From positions 558,001-622,000 of the forward strand of contig CAOLHI010000147.1 of assembly GCA_948474755.1 (NCBI GenBank): a DNA stretch of 64,000 nt, read 5' to 3'. Under the pieces are notes generated by a model. It did not search any database and was not told the origin of the DNA. It saw only the letters and a program-made list of their open reading frames with translations. This document shows, piece by piece, positions 1-11,531 of the stretch. The translations under genes were made by a program, and so were the position numbers. Each line of letters starts with the position of its first letter. Within the stretch, counting starts at the first letter, position 1. Source of the DNA: Ctenosaura bakeri (taxonomy: Eukaryota; Chordata; Lepidosauria; Squamata; Iguanidae).

Positions 1-962
1 ATCTCAATAAAATATAAATCTTCCTATTTTAAGTAGAGCTTATGAAGACACTTTAAGGAACGGCTTATGCGGGCTAGGAAGGCACCATATATTTTCTTCT
101 GAATATAAGCAGCTCATATTTGGATGCAAGACTGCAGTGGGGAGGCAAGCCCTTAAATTCTATTCTGAGATTTTGTTGAGGGGGGAGCTAAGGTGGGGAT
201 TTAAAGGCAATATTTTAAAAAGAAAGCATAAAGCCCTTTATTGTTGGCTCTTCAGGAGAATTTGGAGCATTCCTTCAGCTCTCCTTATCAGCTACAGTCT
301 GATAGTGGTCTTTATGTCTAAATTAATTGAGAAGCAGGATTGCATTAATTTTTTCCTCGGCTGAAATCCTAAATTAATTTGCTTGGAGGTGTTCTTCCCT
401 TTCAAGATTAGCACAGAGTGTTCTTCCCCCCAACTGTAAATTCCACCCCCCGCCATACAAATAGTCTGGTTTTTTTTTTTAAGGAAGAAGTTCCTTTTTC
501 CTGCTGACTTCTCCTCATGAAAATTTGAAATAACAGCTGATTTCCACACTGATCAAGGTAAGGAAGAACAGTTAGCATGACAGCATTTTTCAGAACTAAT
601 GAAATGTCATTATTCTACTCAAAATAACAGTAGTTCATGGGACCCATTCAGTCAGCCTTCATTTACAGACTGTCTTTGGCTTTGCCTTGGAATTACCTGT
701 TGGTGTTCAGTAGCATTCTGTGTTGTACATATATTCTTCCCAAATCAAAGGCTCTGTTCTAAAGTTCAAACAGCTTGTTCAATTGTAGTTCAGACAATTG
801 GCAGTTAGATGAAAAGGATCTGCAATCAAACCATAGCCTTTTAGCTCTAATCTCTCCACTTAAACCAGACTAGGATGTGGGTCAGACAGTGCTCCTTACC
901 ACAGCATGGAAAAAGATACTGGGGTTTGGGAACAACAACTCCCAAAAATGCATCTTCCTTCC
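1..962. other. gene-free stretch, no feature recognised
   Basis: AT-rich DNA with short homopolymer runs (a T run near 470-480). The few open frames are under 90 codons, overlap on both strands and match nothing I recognise. No repeat family was identified. Confidence 0.6.
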
Positions 963-1164
963 AGGTAGGGTAGCTGTGTTAGTCTAGGGCAGTGGTTCTT
1001 TGACCTTTTCTTTACCAGAGATCCCCTGCAAATATATATTTTTTGCTGGAGACCTCCAAGACTTAACTCATAATTTAAGTATTTAACTCTAGATTTAAAT
1101 ATTCCAATATTTATTTAAATTTCCAAATATTTATTTATTTGTTTGTTTATTTATTTATGGGTTC

Positions 1165-1327
1165 TGAAGGCTAGGACTGGGTGACCTTGGGCAAGTCAGA
1201 GCCTCAGAGGAAGGCAAAGGCAAACCCCCTCTGAACAAATCTTGCAAAAAAAAAAAAAAGAGGCTATGGTAGGTTCACCTGCAGGCTGCCATAACTGTAA
1301 GTAACTTGAAGGCACACAACAACAAAG
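1165..1327 (+). mobile_element. Sauria-type SINE
   Basis: The SINE body motifs gggtgaccttgggcaagtca and ggcaaaccccctctgaacaa are present. They are followed by an A-rich stretch and the BovB-shared 3' tail, ending in cttgaaggcacacaacaaca. Sauria SINEs are tRNA-derived elements of squamates mobilised by BovB LINEs (established knowledge). The 5' end is eroded or hidden in an ATTT-rich tract. It lies inside the hAT element at 990-1911. Confidence 0.65.
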
Positions 1328-1394
1328 TGCCACTGACAGGGGGAGGGTCTTTCTAGCCATCATGTCTCTTCGCTTTGAAAACTGATTTCTGAGA

Positions 1395-1765
1395 GCCTCA
1401 AGGTGAAGCTATCATGAGGGTTTTCTTGGCAAGATTTGTTATAGCATTTATTTCTATACCACTTATCAACTGAGTGTTATCTAAGCGGTTTACAATGTGT
1501 TTTAGCTAATTGCCCCCAGCAAGCTGGGTACTCATTTTACCGACCTGTGGAAGGATGGAAGGCTGAGTCAACCTTGGAGCCTGGCAGGATCGAACTCACA
1601 ACCTTGTGGTTGCAGTACTAGCATTTAACCACTGCGCCACCAGGGTTCCATTTGTTGCCTTTGCCTTTCACTGAGACTGAGAATGTGACTTGCCTGGGGT
1701 AATTCAGTGGGTTTCCATGACTGAGTGGGGACTCAAAATCTGGTCTCCAGCGTCATAGCTTGCAA
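1395..1765 (-). mobile_element. Sauria-like SINE, reverse orientation, interrupted
   Basis: The left part (to 1440) contains gggttttcttggcaag. The right part (from 1650) contains cctttgcctttcactgag, gtgacttgcctgggg and gtgggtttccatg. These are the reverse complement of the same SINE body seen at 1165-1327. A tRNA-derived SINE at 1441-1649 divides it, duplicating atttgtt on both sides. Confidence 0.55.
1441..1649 (-). mobile_element. tRNA-derived SINE with LINE-like tail
   Basis: Read on the minus strand it starts with a tRNA-like head: ggtggcgcagtggttaaatg resembles an A box and gagttcgatcctg a B box. It continues through a body and ends in gtggtatagaaataaatgct, which resembles an L2-type LINE tail. 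It is flanked by the exact 7-bp duplication atttgtt (1434-1440 and 1650-1656). The split A and B boxes suggest it was once an RNA polymerase III transcription unit. Confidence 0.65.
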
Positions 1766-2020
1766 ATGAGGGAGCAGTTTCAGCACCCAAGGCTTCTCCC
1801 ACTACCACATCCCTGTTTCTGCTGCTGGTGCTCAGCAGCAGGGCTTCCCGAACCCCCTGGGAGGGCTCCATGGATCCCCGAGGTCCCTGGACCTTAGGTT
1901 AAGAACCACTGGACTCGTGCACCAAAACCAACAAAGAGTCCTGTGACACCTTAAAGACTAGCAAGGTGTATTGACAGACATTTTCATGGACTCTAGCCAA
2001 CCACATCTGCAGCATCACTG

Positions 2021-2600
2021 GAAATTATTGATTGGAAATAATGTTTAAGCACAGACACACCAATTAATACCCTTGTTCAAAGTTACAGATGTGCTTTTAT
2101 AAAAAAATTTCACAGACTAGAAGTCAAATGACCTTCCTTTGGTCATATAGGAGAGAAACAATTCCAGCTTTAACACCATGCTGCATTTAAATTTTCAGAG
2201 GGCATTCACTGAAGGCAAAAAAAAAGCAACAGTGAGAAAAGTGGAGTTATATCAAATTGCTAGGGGGAAAAAATTAAAACTTTTTTTTTCAGAACAGGAA
2301 TATTTTTCCCATGCCAGAAAAAAAATCTGAAGAACAGAATGTAAGCAATTTGATACATGATTAGTTGCCTCATATCTTTACTCTTCAACAAGATGAGAAG
2401 GAGGAAAGAGAGGAGAAAGAGAGAACTAAAATGAGTTTATTTTTGACCTTTTCAAATTCTGAACTACATTTGGGATGTGGGGATTTATGTTTGAACTAGA
2501 AGTGAGGCTGTTTTGCCTCCTCCTGCCCCACTGCCTCCGTGTAAATCTCAAGGAGTTTAATTTTTTTAAAATAAAAATTGACTGGAATATGAACAATGAG
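2021..2600. other. gene-free stretch
   Basis: AT-rich DNA with several poly-A or poly-T runs and a purine-rich patch near 2395-2425. No gene or recognisable repeat was found. Confidence 0.5.
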
Positions 2601-2605
2601 ACGTT

Positions 2606-3111
2606 TTGATGAAATCTGAAAGTCATTCAGTGGAGAGTGGCATTATCTCAGTCCATTTCCTGAAGAAGGCCAAAGTGGGAAATGAGGATGGTGGACACAA
2701 CAACTGTTCACTTGTTCTCACCAAGCAACCCTGCAGATGTTTTCTGAATGGGTTCATCAATGCCAAAATTACATCTGGAAGATCTTCCAATGAAACCACC
2801 CAGTACGTTTGTGAGGCCACAACACAACTGGCTCCAATTGTTAACTGGAGTGATATTTCCTTCTCTCTAAACCTTTCAAACTCAGTAATGGCCATAATCC
2901 TGTCTACCAGCGTAACAGTGCCAGCGAAAGAGGCAGTGGTGGTATACGGATGGAGGGAAAGGGTCTGTTGCATTGCAACTAGAAGCGAGGGAGATACAAT
3001 GGTTTCAGTTGCCATCCCTATACTGCCACTGTACCTTGATTGAAAAAAGACTCCAACAGAGGTGAGCTTCCTGTAGTCTAACATCAGTTTCACACTATAC
3101 AGTTGTAGCAC
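2606..3111. other. overlapping open frames on both strands, unassigned
   Basis: A 145-codon frame (plus strand, 2606-3043) and a 162-codon frame (minus strand, 2623-3111) overlap almost completely. Base composition is more balanced here than in the flanks. Neither translation shows a domain, signal peptide or membrane segment I recognise. The local openness could be the remnant of a retrogene, transposase or exon, or chance. I saw no clear splice sites, promoter or polyadenylation signal, so I do not call a gene. Confidence 0.25.
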
Positions 3112-3154
3112 TATGATTTCCCCCTTAACTGATAAAGTTCCCTTTTTTTTAACT

Positions 3155-3300
3155 CTTGGGATTTGCAGTCTAGGGAGGGGTATTTAGTATTCTCAAATGA
3201 ACAGCAAAATAGGGCTTCACCAAACTGCAAATCCCAGGATTCCACAGGATGCAACCATGGCACTTAAAGTGGAATCAAAGTGGTACAGTGGTGTGGTGTC
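3155..3300. repeat. degraded fold-back (Harbinger-like MITE) fragment
   Basis: The fragment contains gggatttgcagtctaggg and later the inverted aaactgcaaatcccagga, then ttccacaggatg and cttaaagtggaat. These are the core modules of the fold-back elements annotated at 26.6-62.6 kb and most resemble the 50.33 kb copy. The terminal GGCC motifs are lost. Confidence 0.5.
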
Positions 3301-3864
3301 AAAGAGACACAAGTTGCCAAGAGAATTCCAGCCAACTGAGGCCTTTTCCAATTCAGTTCCCTGTGCATTCCAGTTTGGTAGCAATGTAGGTCACAGGACA
3401 GAATGGACAAGGAGCTGCTCGCTCTCCAGACATTTTGGACTAGTTCTTCTCTGATAGGGGGAACTGGCAATTTCTTTTTTTCATTCTTTCCTAGAAATTT
3501 TCCAAAGACTGGCAGCAAATTAATCAGGGAGTGGCACTGGTCCAGGGACCACCACTCTGAGTAGTATTGTTTTAGATAGCAACTTCCATGATCTCTTACT
3601 ACTGGCCATACTGGGTGTGGGACTGATGGGAGTCGTAGGTCGAAAGAGCTGGAGGTTTTTCAGCACTGGAGCCTGCCCTATATTTGATCGAGGAGGCTAT
3701 GCCTGCATCAAAAGAGAAGCAGCAGTGTCTACCTGTCTGTCTGACTGTGAGGCAATGTTCTGTGGGGTCTTTAAAAAGATATTGTTTCTTCACATCTCCC
3801 CCAAGGAAAGCAATGAATTCATGATGATGTAATGCAGTTGAGGAATGTGCTATTTATGTATTGT
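3301..3864. other. gene-free stretch
   Basis: Non-repetitive sequence with two short overlapping frames (3599-3832) on opposite strands and no family resemblance. Confidence 0.5.
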
Positions 3865-4062
3865 GTATGTTTGTGCATAAGGCTTCAAGTCACCTGTTGA
3901 CTTCTGGTGACCTCATGAATTTCATAGGGTTTTCTTAGGCAAGGAATACACAGAAATTGTTTGCCAGCCCAGGAGCACCTGGGATTCCATGGCAGTCTCC
4001 CTTCCAAGTACTAATCAGGCCTGACCCTGCTTAGATTTTGAGAGCAGGTGCCTTCAAGGTTT
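3865..4062 (-). mobile_element. 5S-Sauria chimeric SINE (diverged)
   Basis: Read on the minus strand, a 5S rRNA-like head (roughly 4062-3975) is followed by a Sauria-type body and 3' tail. On the plus strand the diagnostic stretches are gcagtctcccttccaagt and cctgaccctgcttag (5S-like) and gggttttcttaggcaagg (SINE body). The 5S head is more diverged than in the 19.05 kb copy: the sequence corresponding to ggaagctaagc is degraded here. Confidence 0.7.
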
Positions 4063-6000
4063 TACTGTTCACCAAAAGACAGTATTCTATTTCCCTCATA
4101 AAGTCTCCATTTACTCCTTGAACAGCAAAAGGTCATTCCCAGTTGACTACTCGTTTCTTGCTTTCACTGGATTATATGTTTGCCCAAGAATGAGTAAGCT
4201 GAGGCAGGGGGTTCCAGGAGCAGGCGAGTTTCCAAGCATTGCTGTGAAATACTCTCACGCCTATACATATGTTTGCCTGTCTAGCATAGCATGTCTTCCT
4301 GTTCCTCAGCCCAGTAAACTACAGACAAATATGAGCTGCACATATCCTGTAGTATGTTCCATGTTATACTTGGATTGGTCTTGTGGTACTCCTGCCAAAA
4401 ACAGGTCATTACCATGGGGTTAGAAGAACCTCTACTTTCCTCCCCCCACCTTTTTTTTTTATGAGCCCAAGAGCTGAATTCTTTGGGAATCTATTAAAGT
4501 CACATTTCACAAGCCTTCTCCTGTAAACTTCTTTTTTTTTTAAAAAAAAAAGTTTATCAAAAAAAGTTTATCATGTCTCTGGTGATGGAATGGCTGAGGA
4601 CTTCAGAATTCAAGATAGCTTACAATAATTCTAAGACTGTCAGTTTTTAAAAATTAATATATGTACAGTATATGATCTTGTCATCCAGTATTACCCATGC
4701 TAATGTAACTTCTTTTAAAAAACTGTCAATACCAAATTCTGTGAATTAGTAAAATTGCCATGGATATACAGTGTAGGCAAATACTGGAAGGCACCCTACA
4801 GAATCCAAGGAAGAAAGGGGAGATACTGTACATCTCCAAGTGCTCAGTGGATGGTTTTTATTTCTTTATTTTAGAATAATCTCAACATGTTCTGGACTGG
4901 TATATATATTTCAATGGCCTTCTTCAGGGGCAGCATAAAATCAAATACAAACAGAAATGTCAAATTAAAAATCAGAAGGACAATACATAATTATACTACG
5001 ATGTCTACAAATATACAAAAGTTGAACTGCATTATGATGTTTCATATTCTATGCTTTATGTAGCCCCTGAAATTTCTTGGGCATCTTTAGAAAGTTTCAG
5101 CCTCAGCATTGCAGTAGATGGACAATGGCAGTGCTCAAAGCAATTCACAGGCAATGAGCAGGATCTAACCATCACTATATACTTACTCCATCTTTCAAGT
5201 TTAGATAGTTGAATTTCAAATTAAAGGAGAAGACAATAATTTCTTTTTTTTTTCAAAATAAAGGTAAGGCTTTTTATTTACATTAATGCAAGGTATAATA
5301 AAGCCAAGTCCATATGGAAATTATACAGTTAGGGTCTTGCTCTTTTACACAGAAACATTACAAATTATTACAGTTTGTGAAAGGATACATAAAAGCAGAG
5401 CATTTCAGGTGTTTTTCATACTACCTCACTTGAACCATTTTCAATTGTCCCCACCACCCACCCCAAAAAATGCCACATTTTTCTCCTCTTATACTAGACT
5501 AGACCATATGTGAATGTGGAATTAACAGAGGAACAGCAAGGACCATGCAATAAAAAGATTGCACACTGTAAGTATGTAAACATAGAATTATGAAAAAGAG
5601 GAATAAAGAAGAATGTGAAATCAAAAGATTTAGCCTGAGTACATATTCTGGTTAATGACTGGGACCACAACAAGCAGGCTGAAGCCGACAAAATGGAGAC
5701 GACATAGGCAGGAAGGTGGTTTTGTCTTCTACTGAGCAGGACTACACTCAGGAAGGGAGGGATTCCTGGACCTGGCATTCTTTTGAGTCCACATTGCCAA
5801 CAGGTTAAATGTAATGCCATAGACGTGAAGAACACAGAACGTCATCTATCAATATTACGAACATGCCTTCCATGGCTTCTTCCAAAGCAAACCAAAAAAA
5901 CAGCTGAGAAATGTAGAGCTCCCTGTCAGAGGGTTCTCTCAGGTCACCCTGAGAAATCTATCTTTTGTATATATGTATAGTGTGTGTGTATGTGTGCGCA
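4063..6000. other. gene-free stretch
   Basis: Mostly AT-rich and non-repetitive. It holds paired T and A runs near 4530-4560 and a short motif ggccttcttcaggggcagc near 4918, which resembles the end of an interspersed repeat. A dinucleotide tract (GT/AT) lies at about 5965-6000. Open frames are short and unsupported. Confidence 0.5.
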
Positions 6001-6119
6001 CAGAGCTTCGAAGAGTAACTTTTTTTGTACTACAATTCCCAGGAGCCTGCAGCCAGTTGTCATGCTAGCTGATTGATCCTGGAAACTGTAGTCTAAAAAA
6101 GTTACACTTCCAAGCGCTG
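6001..6119. mobile_element. short inverted-repeat element (cagagcttggaa family)
   Basis: About 119 bp with long terminal inverted repeats. The left arm is cagagcttcgaagagtaac and continues into actacaattccca. The right arm, read in reverse complement, is cagcgcttggaagtgtaac and continues into gactacagtttcc. A second full copy lies at 61596-61711 and partial copies at 36118, 48588 and 58822. There is no coding capacity and no clear target duplication, so the superfamily is unassigned. Confidence 0.65.
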
Positions 6120-7859
6120 GGGTGGATTCATTCATATCAACATCATACCGTTTTTATTTGTCCCAAGAAACGGGTAAAGATTCAGAAATTTCTTATCGTT
6201 ATTGAAGAACAACTTATACCATTTAATTGTTTTTTAAAATATCAAAGTGGTTTACCATAGGATGTTATTAAGCTCAGTCAAGATATGTTCATATGTTCAG
6301 AGAAGTCATGATGGTTTCCATTTTTCTTCGCCTTAAGTAAAGTAACATACTTTCAAGCATACAGTAAAGAAGGCTATGCCTTTGAGAGACAAGTCAAAAT
6401 CCGGTGTTGAATTCACCAGGAAAGAGTTGTTTAATCAAAATCTATCCAAATATGTCCAGGATTGAGGTCTAAAACCAGTATAATGACCTCTCCTGAAAAG
6501 ACTATGTGAATTGAAGCTTTTGGTTTCCCAGCTTCCTAACTCTCATGGTTCATGAGGTAACATACTACCTGATTTCTACAAGTTGGTTATCTATGCAGTC
6601 CTCTGGGTGACTACTTTTAAATAAGTGTTCAATTTACTCACACTTGCTTTAGGTAAGTATAAGTGGGACTGCAACTGAAGTGTGTATAAATGTAGCTGCC
6701 ATTTGCCACATGTTGAATTCTGCACTGTAGAAATGCCGTTCACGTGGTTGTTTTATTGACCAGTTGCCTATGTTCTTCTAGATAAAGATGCTCAAACAAA
6801 GCACATTACTAGTGTTTACATATAATAGGTCATATATACGAAAATTAATATTTCTTGATCACAGTTCTAAGTCATACATAAAATGCTTCTTTTTATAAAT
6901 ATTCCCCACAGATGTTTCTCTGTCTTTGCTACACCATTTCTGTCTTTATTTCCTTGTCCACTAGACTGTACTTTTTTTTTCCTGGGGGAAAGTTATCTCC
7001 CAATTGTACTGCTGAGTAAAATGCAATTCTCCGTGGAGCATTTGAGTAATGCTGCATGGGTTATGTGCAGAGGAGAGACTATTACATGAAGTGAGGAACC
7101 ACACATAACTCAAGTTGAACCACATTATTTTGTCAACCCTTAGTTTGGTTTTAATTATTTAGGATAACAACCAATCGTCTCCTAGTAAACACAGTTTTGC
7201 TTGTTCTAAAAATAATGTGACAGCAGTAACTGGAAACTTTGCTCCGGCATCTGCTGTTTAAAACTGTTGGCTGTGAAGTGAAGAGAAATGATAGCCTTTT
7301 TCTCTTTTTTTGGCATCCATTAAAAAGTGTGTGGTCTAGCAGAGGACAGATTACCAAGGCTAGACTGTTATCTTAATTTACAGCCCACATACTTCATGTT
7401 TGCTCCACACTCATTTTTTTAAAAAAAATCCTTTTAGATACATTAGCCACTGGCCTTGACTCCAATAGTTTTATTAGCAATAGCAGTGGGTTTTCTTGAC
7501 AAGTTATTATTGACTTCCTCCAGTAGCTCCCTACAGCAAGACCCGAAGCCCTGTCAAAGAACAGAAAACGTCAACAGATTTCTCAGCAGAACTTGACTCA
7601 GACCCTGCTCCATGTTTTCTAATTTGTGACAAGACAGTTGTTAAAGAAATGGCATCTTTTGTACACCAAGCCTAAGTAGCACGTTGTATTGATCCAAAGG
7701 AAGAAGTCATATCTGTTTTTTAACAAGGGGAACACAGACATTGAGTTCTCCCCAGAATGTTCTGGAAAACCTGGCAGGGCGGTCAATGCAAAAGGCTGCC
7801 AGAGTCCCCTCCCTTCCTTCTCTTCCCCCTACTCCAGCAATTTTTTTTTTGATCAGCAT
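6120..7859. other. gene-free stretch
   Basis: Non-repetitive AT-rich DNA. Short frames only. No promoter, exon or repeat family recognised. Confidence 0.5.
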
Positions 7860-8095
7860 GGAATTGTTAATCCAGACTGTCAAGCAGAAATCTTTAGCTT
7901 ATTCTGCTCCAGTACCCTGTCGAGTTGATAACCTTTTCGTGCGACATTTTCAAAGGTGGCTCTTGCCGCTCTATGCATTTCAGCAAATGGATGTTGACCG
8001 TGTTTACACAAGGGCCATTTTCCATTTGGTTGATAATGCAGCTGGGATACGCCTTTGTATTTGCCACTGGCTTGGCTCATGAAGATGAGGAGTTA
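7860..8095. promoter_or_regulatory. possible conserved non-coding element
   Basis: A repeat-free block with balanced composition and several CpGs (cgtgcgac, ttgccgctc), which stands out in CpG-poor surroundings. It contains gttgataacc, the E-box-like cagctg and tatgcatttcagcaaatgg. Three short frames overlap on both strands, which suggests constraint without a single reading frame, or chance. Assignment as a regulatory element is inference. Confidence 0.25.
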
Positions 8096-9127
8096 AGGTA
8101 TTCAATGCTATTGCAGATGCCTGTTTGGTAATGTCTCCAGAGGACATGAAGAATGTCAAGCCTTGACCTGGGTGTATTCTATAGGATTAACCTAGATCCA
8201 GATTAAAGTCTTCCAGCACTGACAAAAGTTTGACCCACCGGTCCTAATGTCACATACTATATAGTTATGCAACAAACCCCATGCGTAATTTCTGTTGAGC
8301 TGATACTTAACACATGTATTTCAGTTCACACCACCTAGTCACTCTGGGGAGAGCTTGAATTGGACACTGAGTGACCTCAATTTCAAGACAGGTCAAAATG
8401 ACACAGCCCCCATAGCCTTGGCAAGTAAAATAAATCATGTCAATCGACAGCCACTCTCTCCCAACACTGCTCACTTTGCTGTATCAAGCAAATAAATGAG
8501 GCTGGAGGGGAAAAGTCATTTTGAAGAGACTGGGAAATAGTATGAGAGAAAAAGGAAAAGAGAGAGAGAAGGAGAGAGCACAGACGTTACCCCAGATGGT
8601 GTGCACGGAGCAAGTATATTTGCTTTCCAGCTTCGGTCAAAACAGGTTTTGCTGGCATAGTGTAGTATCAATAGCACTGAGGTATGAATCAATAATGCCC
8701 TCATTTGCATCAAGTTTCTGTAAAAAGACAGGGCACTCTTGTTCACCCCAAAGGCCAAATATAATTTCAGAGAGGTTCCTGGAGACCACATATCAGTGAT
8801 GGTGGCAGTAGGCTAAACAGAAAAGGATGGTATCAAAAACATGCCAACATATTTTTGCTTAAAGCTCTTTGTGTCAGAAACTAAGCAAAGGCACGTGAAG
8901 CTCTTTAGCATGGAGGAAAACCTACAAAAGCTAGGGGTGGTTCATGCCCCCCGCCCCCGCCCCAGGGAAACTCAGAGAACCAGCCTGAGGTTTCAAGCAG
9001 GACCAAATCTGGTCTTAAGGACTGTGGCTCCCCACTCCTGCTTTATCATGAAGTCATTAAGTGGACATGGGTATGTCATTCCATTTCCACCTCAACTACC
9101 TCTTCTGCTGTAGGGGCATTAAAAATA
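8096..9127. other. gene-free stretch
   Basis: Non-repetitive apart from a purine-rich GA tract at about 8535-8580. No gene recognised. Confidence 0.5.
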
Positions 9128-9360
9128 CAGGCTTTCCTTGTCCCCCCCCCATATCCATGGATTTTGTATCCATGAATTCAACCAACCATGGCCTGAACAT
9201 ATTTTTTAAAAATCCAAAAAGCAAACTTTGATTTTGCCATTTTATATAAAGGAAGACATTTTACTCTACCACTGTACATAATGGCACTTAAGCATGCACA
9301 AATTTTGGTATCCACGGGGGATCCTAGAACCAAATCCTAGCAGATACCGAGGGCCCACTG
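9128..9360. mobile_element. pogo/Tigger-like MITE
   Basis: Flanked by TA on both sides (9126-9127 and 9361-9362). The right terminus, read inverted, is cagtgggccctcggtatctg and the left is cagg-cttccttgtcc (one long C run). Internal inverted matches include atccatggattttgtatcc against the right-hand ggtatccacggggg. This layout is typical of Tigger-derived short elements. There is no transposase. Confidence 0.7.
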
Positions 9361-9452
9361 TACCTACAAATCCTGTTTGGCAGATCCTACTTTATTTTCA
9401 TGTATCCTTAGGTGTCCAGCCTGAACAAAGGAGTTTCTATTTTTCACTGGCC

Positions 9453-9557
9453 AGAATCCTGTTGGTGAGTCCCAGCCCGATTGAATCAATTGTTAAACAC
9501 ACAGGTAAATCCAATTGTTTGGATAGCTTTGTTCTAGATGGGACTAACAATAGGATT
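9453..9557. repeat. short palindromic repeat (aatcctgttg family)
   Basis: It begins agaatcctgttgg and ends aacaataggatt, an imperfect inverted pair. Between them lie gattgaatcaatt and acacacaggtaaatcc. The same order of motifs recurs at 53164-53265. It looks like a small MITE family. Confidence 0.5.
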
Positions 9558-10824
9558 AAGATGACTATCCCCTCACCCCCAATTTCATTTTATTTATCTG
9601 TAACCTTTAAGAAATCCAATGAGCTTATCACACAATATTGTTATACTGCAATTGCATTGTGTTAATCTTGTCCTTGCCTGGAGCTTTCTTGGCGCTGTAC
9701 AACTTTCTTGGTGCTGTACCTTGCTGTACTGTGGTTGGGGCATTTGGAAACCAATTCTTTCTCCACTTGAAATAATCTGTTAGTGACTCCCTCTCCTGCT
9801 GTGGTTTAGTAATCAGTTTGAGTGCTAACGTCTCATACTGCTTCACTGCAATACTGAAAGTACCGTGGTATCGTTTTCATTGTTCTTTCCTTGAGGAGTC
9901 CCTGGGAATCTCTAACAGGGAAACCCCAAACTACATCTGATAGTTGGGCTAAGGGGACCCTAGATTACCAAACATTCCCAAGAGAACCACTGTACATTCA
10001 TTCACCGTTCTCTGGAATGTATGTATGTATGTTTATTTATTTGAAATAAAGGGAGCAGAGCAACAGCACAATTCCAATGTAGTTCTATTGGCAATTAATG
10101 CCCAGAGAAACATGTGATTTAGGGAGCGTATAAAGAGTAAATATACAAAAGTTTAAAGAGTAATATACAAAAGCAAAACCAAGGAAGTGTTGGCTCATGT
10201 GAAAAAGCATACATACACAGATTTGGTGTCATGTTGCAGCCGTATGTCTCCCATAAATAATGCAATAAACAATGTATGAACTCAGAAAGCATGGGATTCT
10301 GCTCTAGTCAGTCCCATTGTAGCCACATGCATTTGCTTGCAAGAGGCAAGCTAAGCAGCAGCTGCCTCCAGCACTTCTCACTGAGCATGCTTGAATAGCA
10401 AAACAGAGAGAAAGGTGGAAAACAGATACACCTGCCTCACCAGGAACCTCCAGCCTATTTTTTTCTTTTAAAAGCAAGATCTATATATATGGCCACCAAA
10501 ATGGAAATCATAAGTGAGGACTCGTGGGGGGAAAAAAAAATCATCCCTGGATATATTTTAGAAAAAGCTTTCAAGTGATCTCTAGAAGAATGAGTATGTT
10601 TTGGTTTACTTATACAAGGCTTATCTGATCTGGTTGTTTAATTTCACATGGGCATATTGTTAGTTTTCAATTTTAAAAAATTGTTGAAACATCTTCAACT
10701 TCTATTCCTTTTTGTGGAATAGGTTCCCAGTCCTATTTTTTCATGTTATTTTTGCCCCAGTACCAAATTTTCCAATAAAGAAGTATTGCCTGTGAACACA
10801 TCTATGATATTAACTGAGCTATGA
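9558..10824. other. gene-free stretch with one unassigned open frame
   Basis: A 72-codon minus-strand frame (9628-9846) is lysine- and glutamine-rich and could be a fragment of a decayed gene or retrogene. I do not recognise it. The stretch also has an ATGT tract at about 10019-10032 and a short duplication of aaagagtaaatatacaaaag near 10133-10172. Confidence 0.4.
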
Positions 10825-11300
10825 AGGAACCAGAGAAGATCTTCAAGTGTTAAGATACCAATACCAGTATCAGTAGCAAACCTATCACAGAATTTCCTAT
10901 TTCTATGTAAGGATGTGAAGAATGCTGTCAGGAAAGAAATCAACTCATTTGAAATGTGATGCTGGAGGAGAGTTTATAGACACCATAGACCACCAAAAAT
11001 GACAAATCTTAGAGCAAATCATGCCTGAACTTTCACTAGAGACCAAAATAACTAAATTGAGGCAATTGGGTTTCAGACATATCATGACAAAACAATGAAA
11101 CCATCATTGGAAAAGATGATAATGCTTCACAAAGGTGAAAACAGTAAGTAAAAGGGAAGATAGCATTGCAGGTGGATAAACTCAACCAAGTTATAGACTG
11201 TGTTTGGAAGTCTGGAGCAAGGCTATTAATAATAGGGTCTCTTGGAGACTCAAGTTTCACAATAGGTCAAAGCCAAACTGACCACACAAAATAACAAAAA
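10825..11300 (+). mobile_element. BovB/RTE LINE fragment (3' part)
   Basis: It shows the same order of motifs as the thumb and C-terminal region of the 17.06-18.80 kb BovB copy: gagctatgaaggaacc, aactcatttgaaatgtgatg, then catgcctgaactttcact. All frames are broken by stops. The reverse transcriptase catalytic region is missing, as is the terminal caacaaca tail. Confidence 0.6.
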
Positions 11301-11394
11301 ACCTCCTTGGCAGCCACTCTGATTTGATTGAAGGGGTGGTTTCAACATACTTGAGATGGCTGCTGAACAATCCTTGCTTGCACGAACAGCTTTA

Positions 11395-11531
11395 GACTTC
11401 CCTGACTAGTGTTATCCAGATATGTTGCACTACAATGCCCACTATCCTCCAGACAGGGTGGCCAATGCTAAGTGGCTGTGATGGAAACAGTTGTTCAATA
11501 CATCTGGAGGCCATCAGTTTGGGGAAGGCTG
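11395..11531. repeat. short inverted-repeat MITE
   Basis: The left arm contains tccagatatgttgcactaca and the right arm contains caatacatctggaggcca followed by gggaaggctg. The centre is cagggtggccaatgc. The pattern resembles a very common amniote short inverted-repeat element (arms that read ccagatgttg and actacaa). The superfamily is uncertain. Confidence 0.5.

Larger units (their letters stand above)
990..1911. mobile_element. non-autonomous hAT element (nested)
   Basis: The element begins cagtggttctttgacc and ends with the inverted form ggttaagaaccactg, typical hAT terminal inverted repeats. The flanking 8-mers (982-989 and 1912-1919) agree at 5 of 8 positions, as expected for an old 8-bp target duplication. 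The sub-terminal sequences are also inverted (gatccc / cctccaagac on the left, gatccccgaggtccctgg on the right). No transposase is present. The interior is mostly later SINE insertions, so the original element was much shorter. The 8-mers also sit at the break in an older repeat, which supports the boundaries. Confidence 0.7.
963..2020 (+). repeat. old interspersed repeat split by a hAT insertion
   Basis: The left piece (about 963-989) and the right piece (about 1912-2020) read together as one element of a kind common in reptile genomes. The left piece carries the motif tagctgtgttagtct. The right piece carries aaagagtcctgtgacacc followed by ttaaagacta. The 990-1911 hAT element lies exactly between the halves. 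The family resembles a widespread sauropsid SINE or MITE, but I cannot name it with certainty. It must be older than the hAT element. Confidence 0.5.

Noticed and set aside
1600..1649. Considered a tRNA gene (A- and B-box-like sequence)
   Set aside because: It lacks a cloverleaf with proper acceptor pairing and continues into a SINE body flanked by a target duplication.
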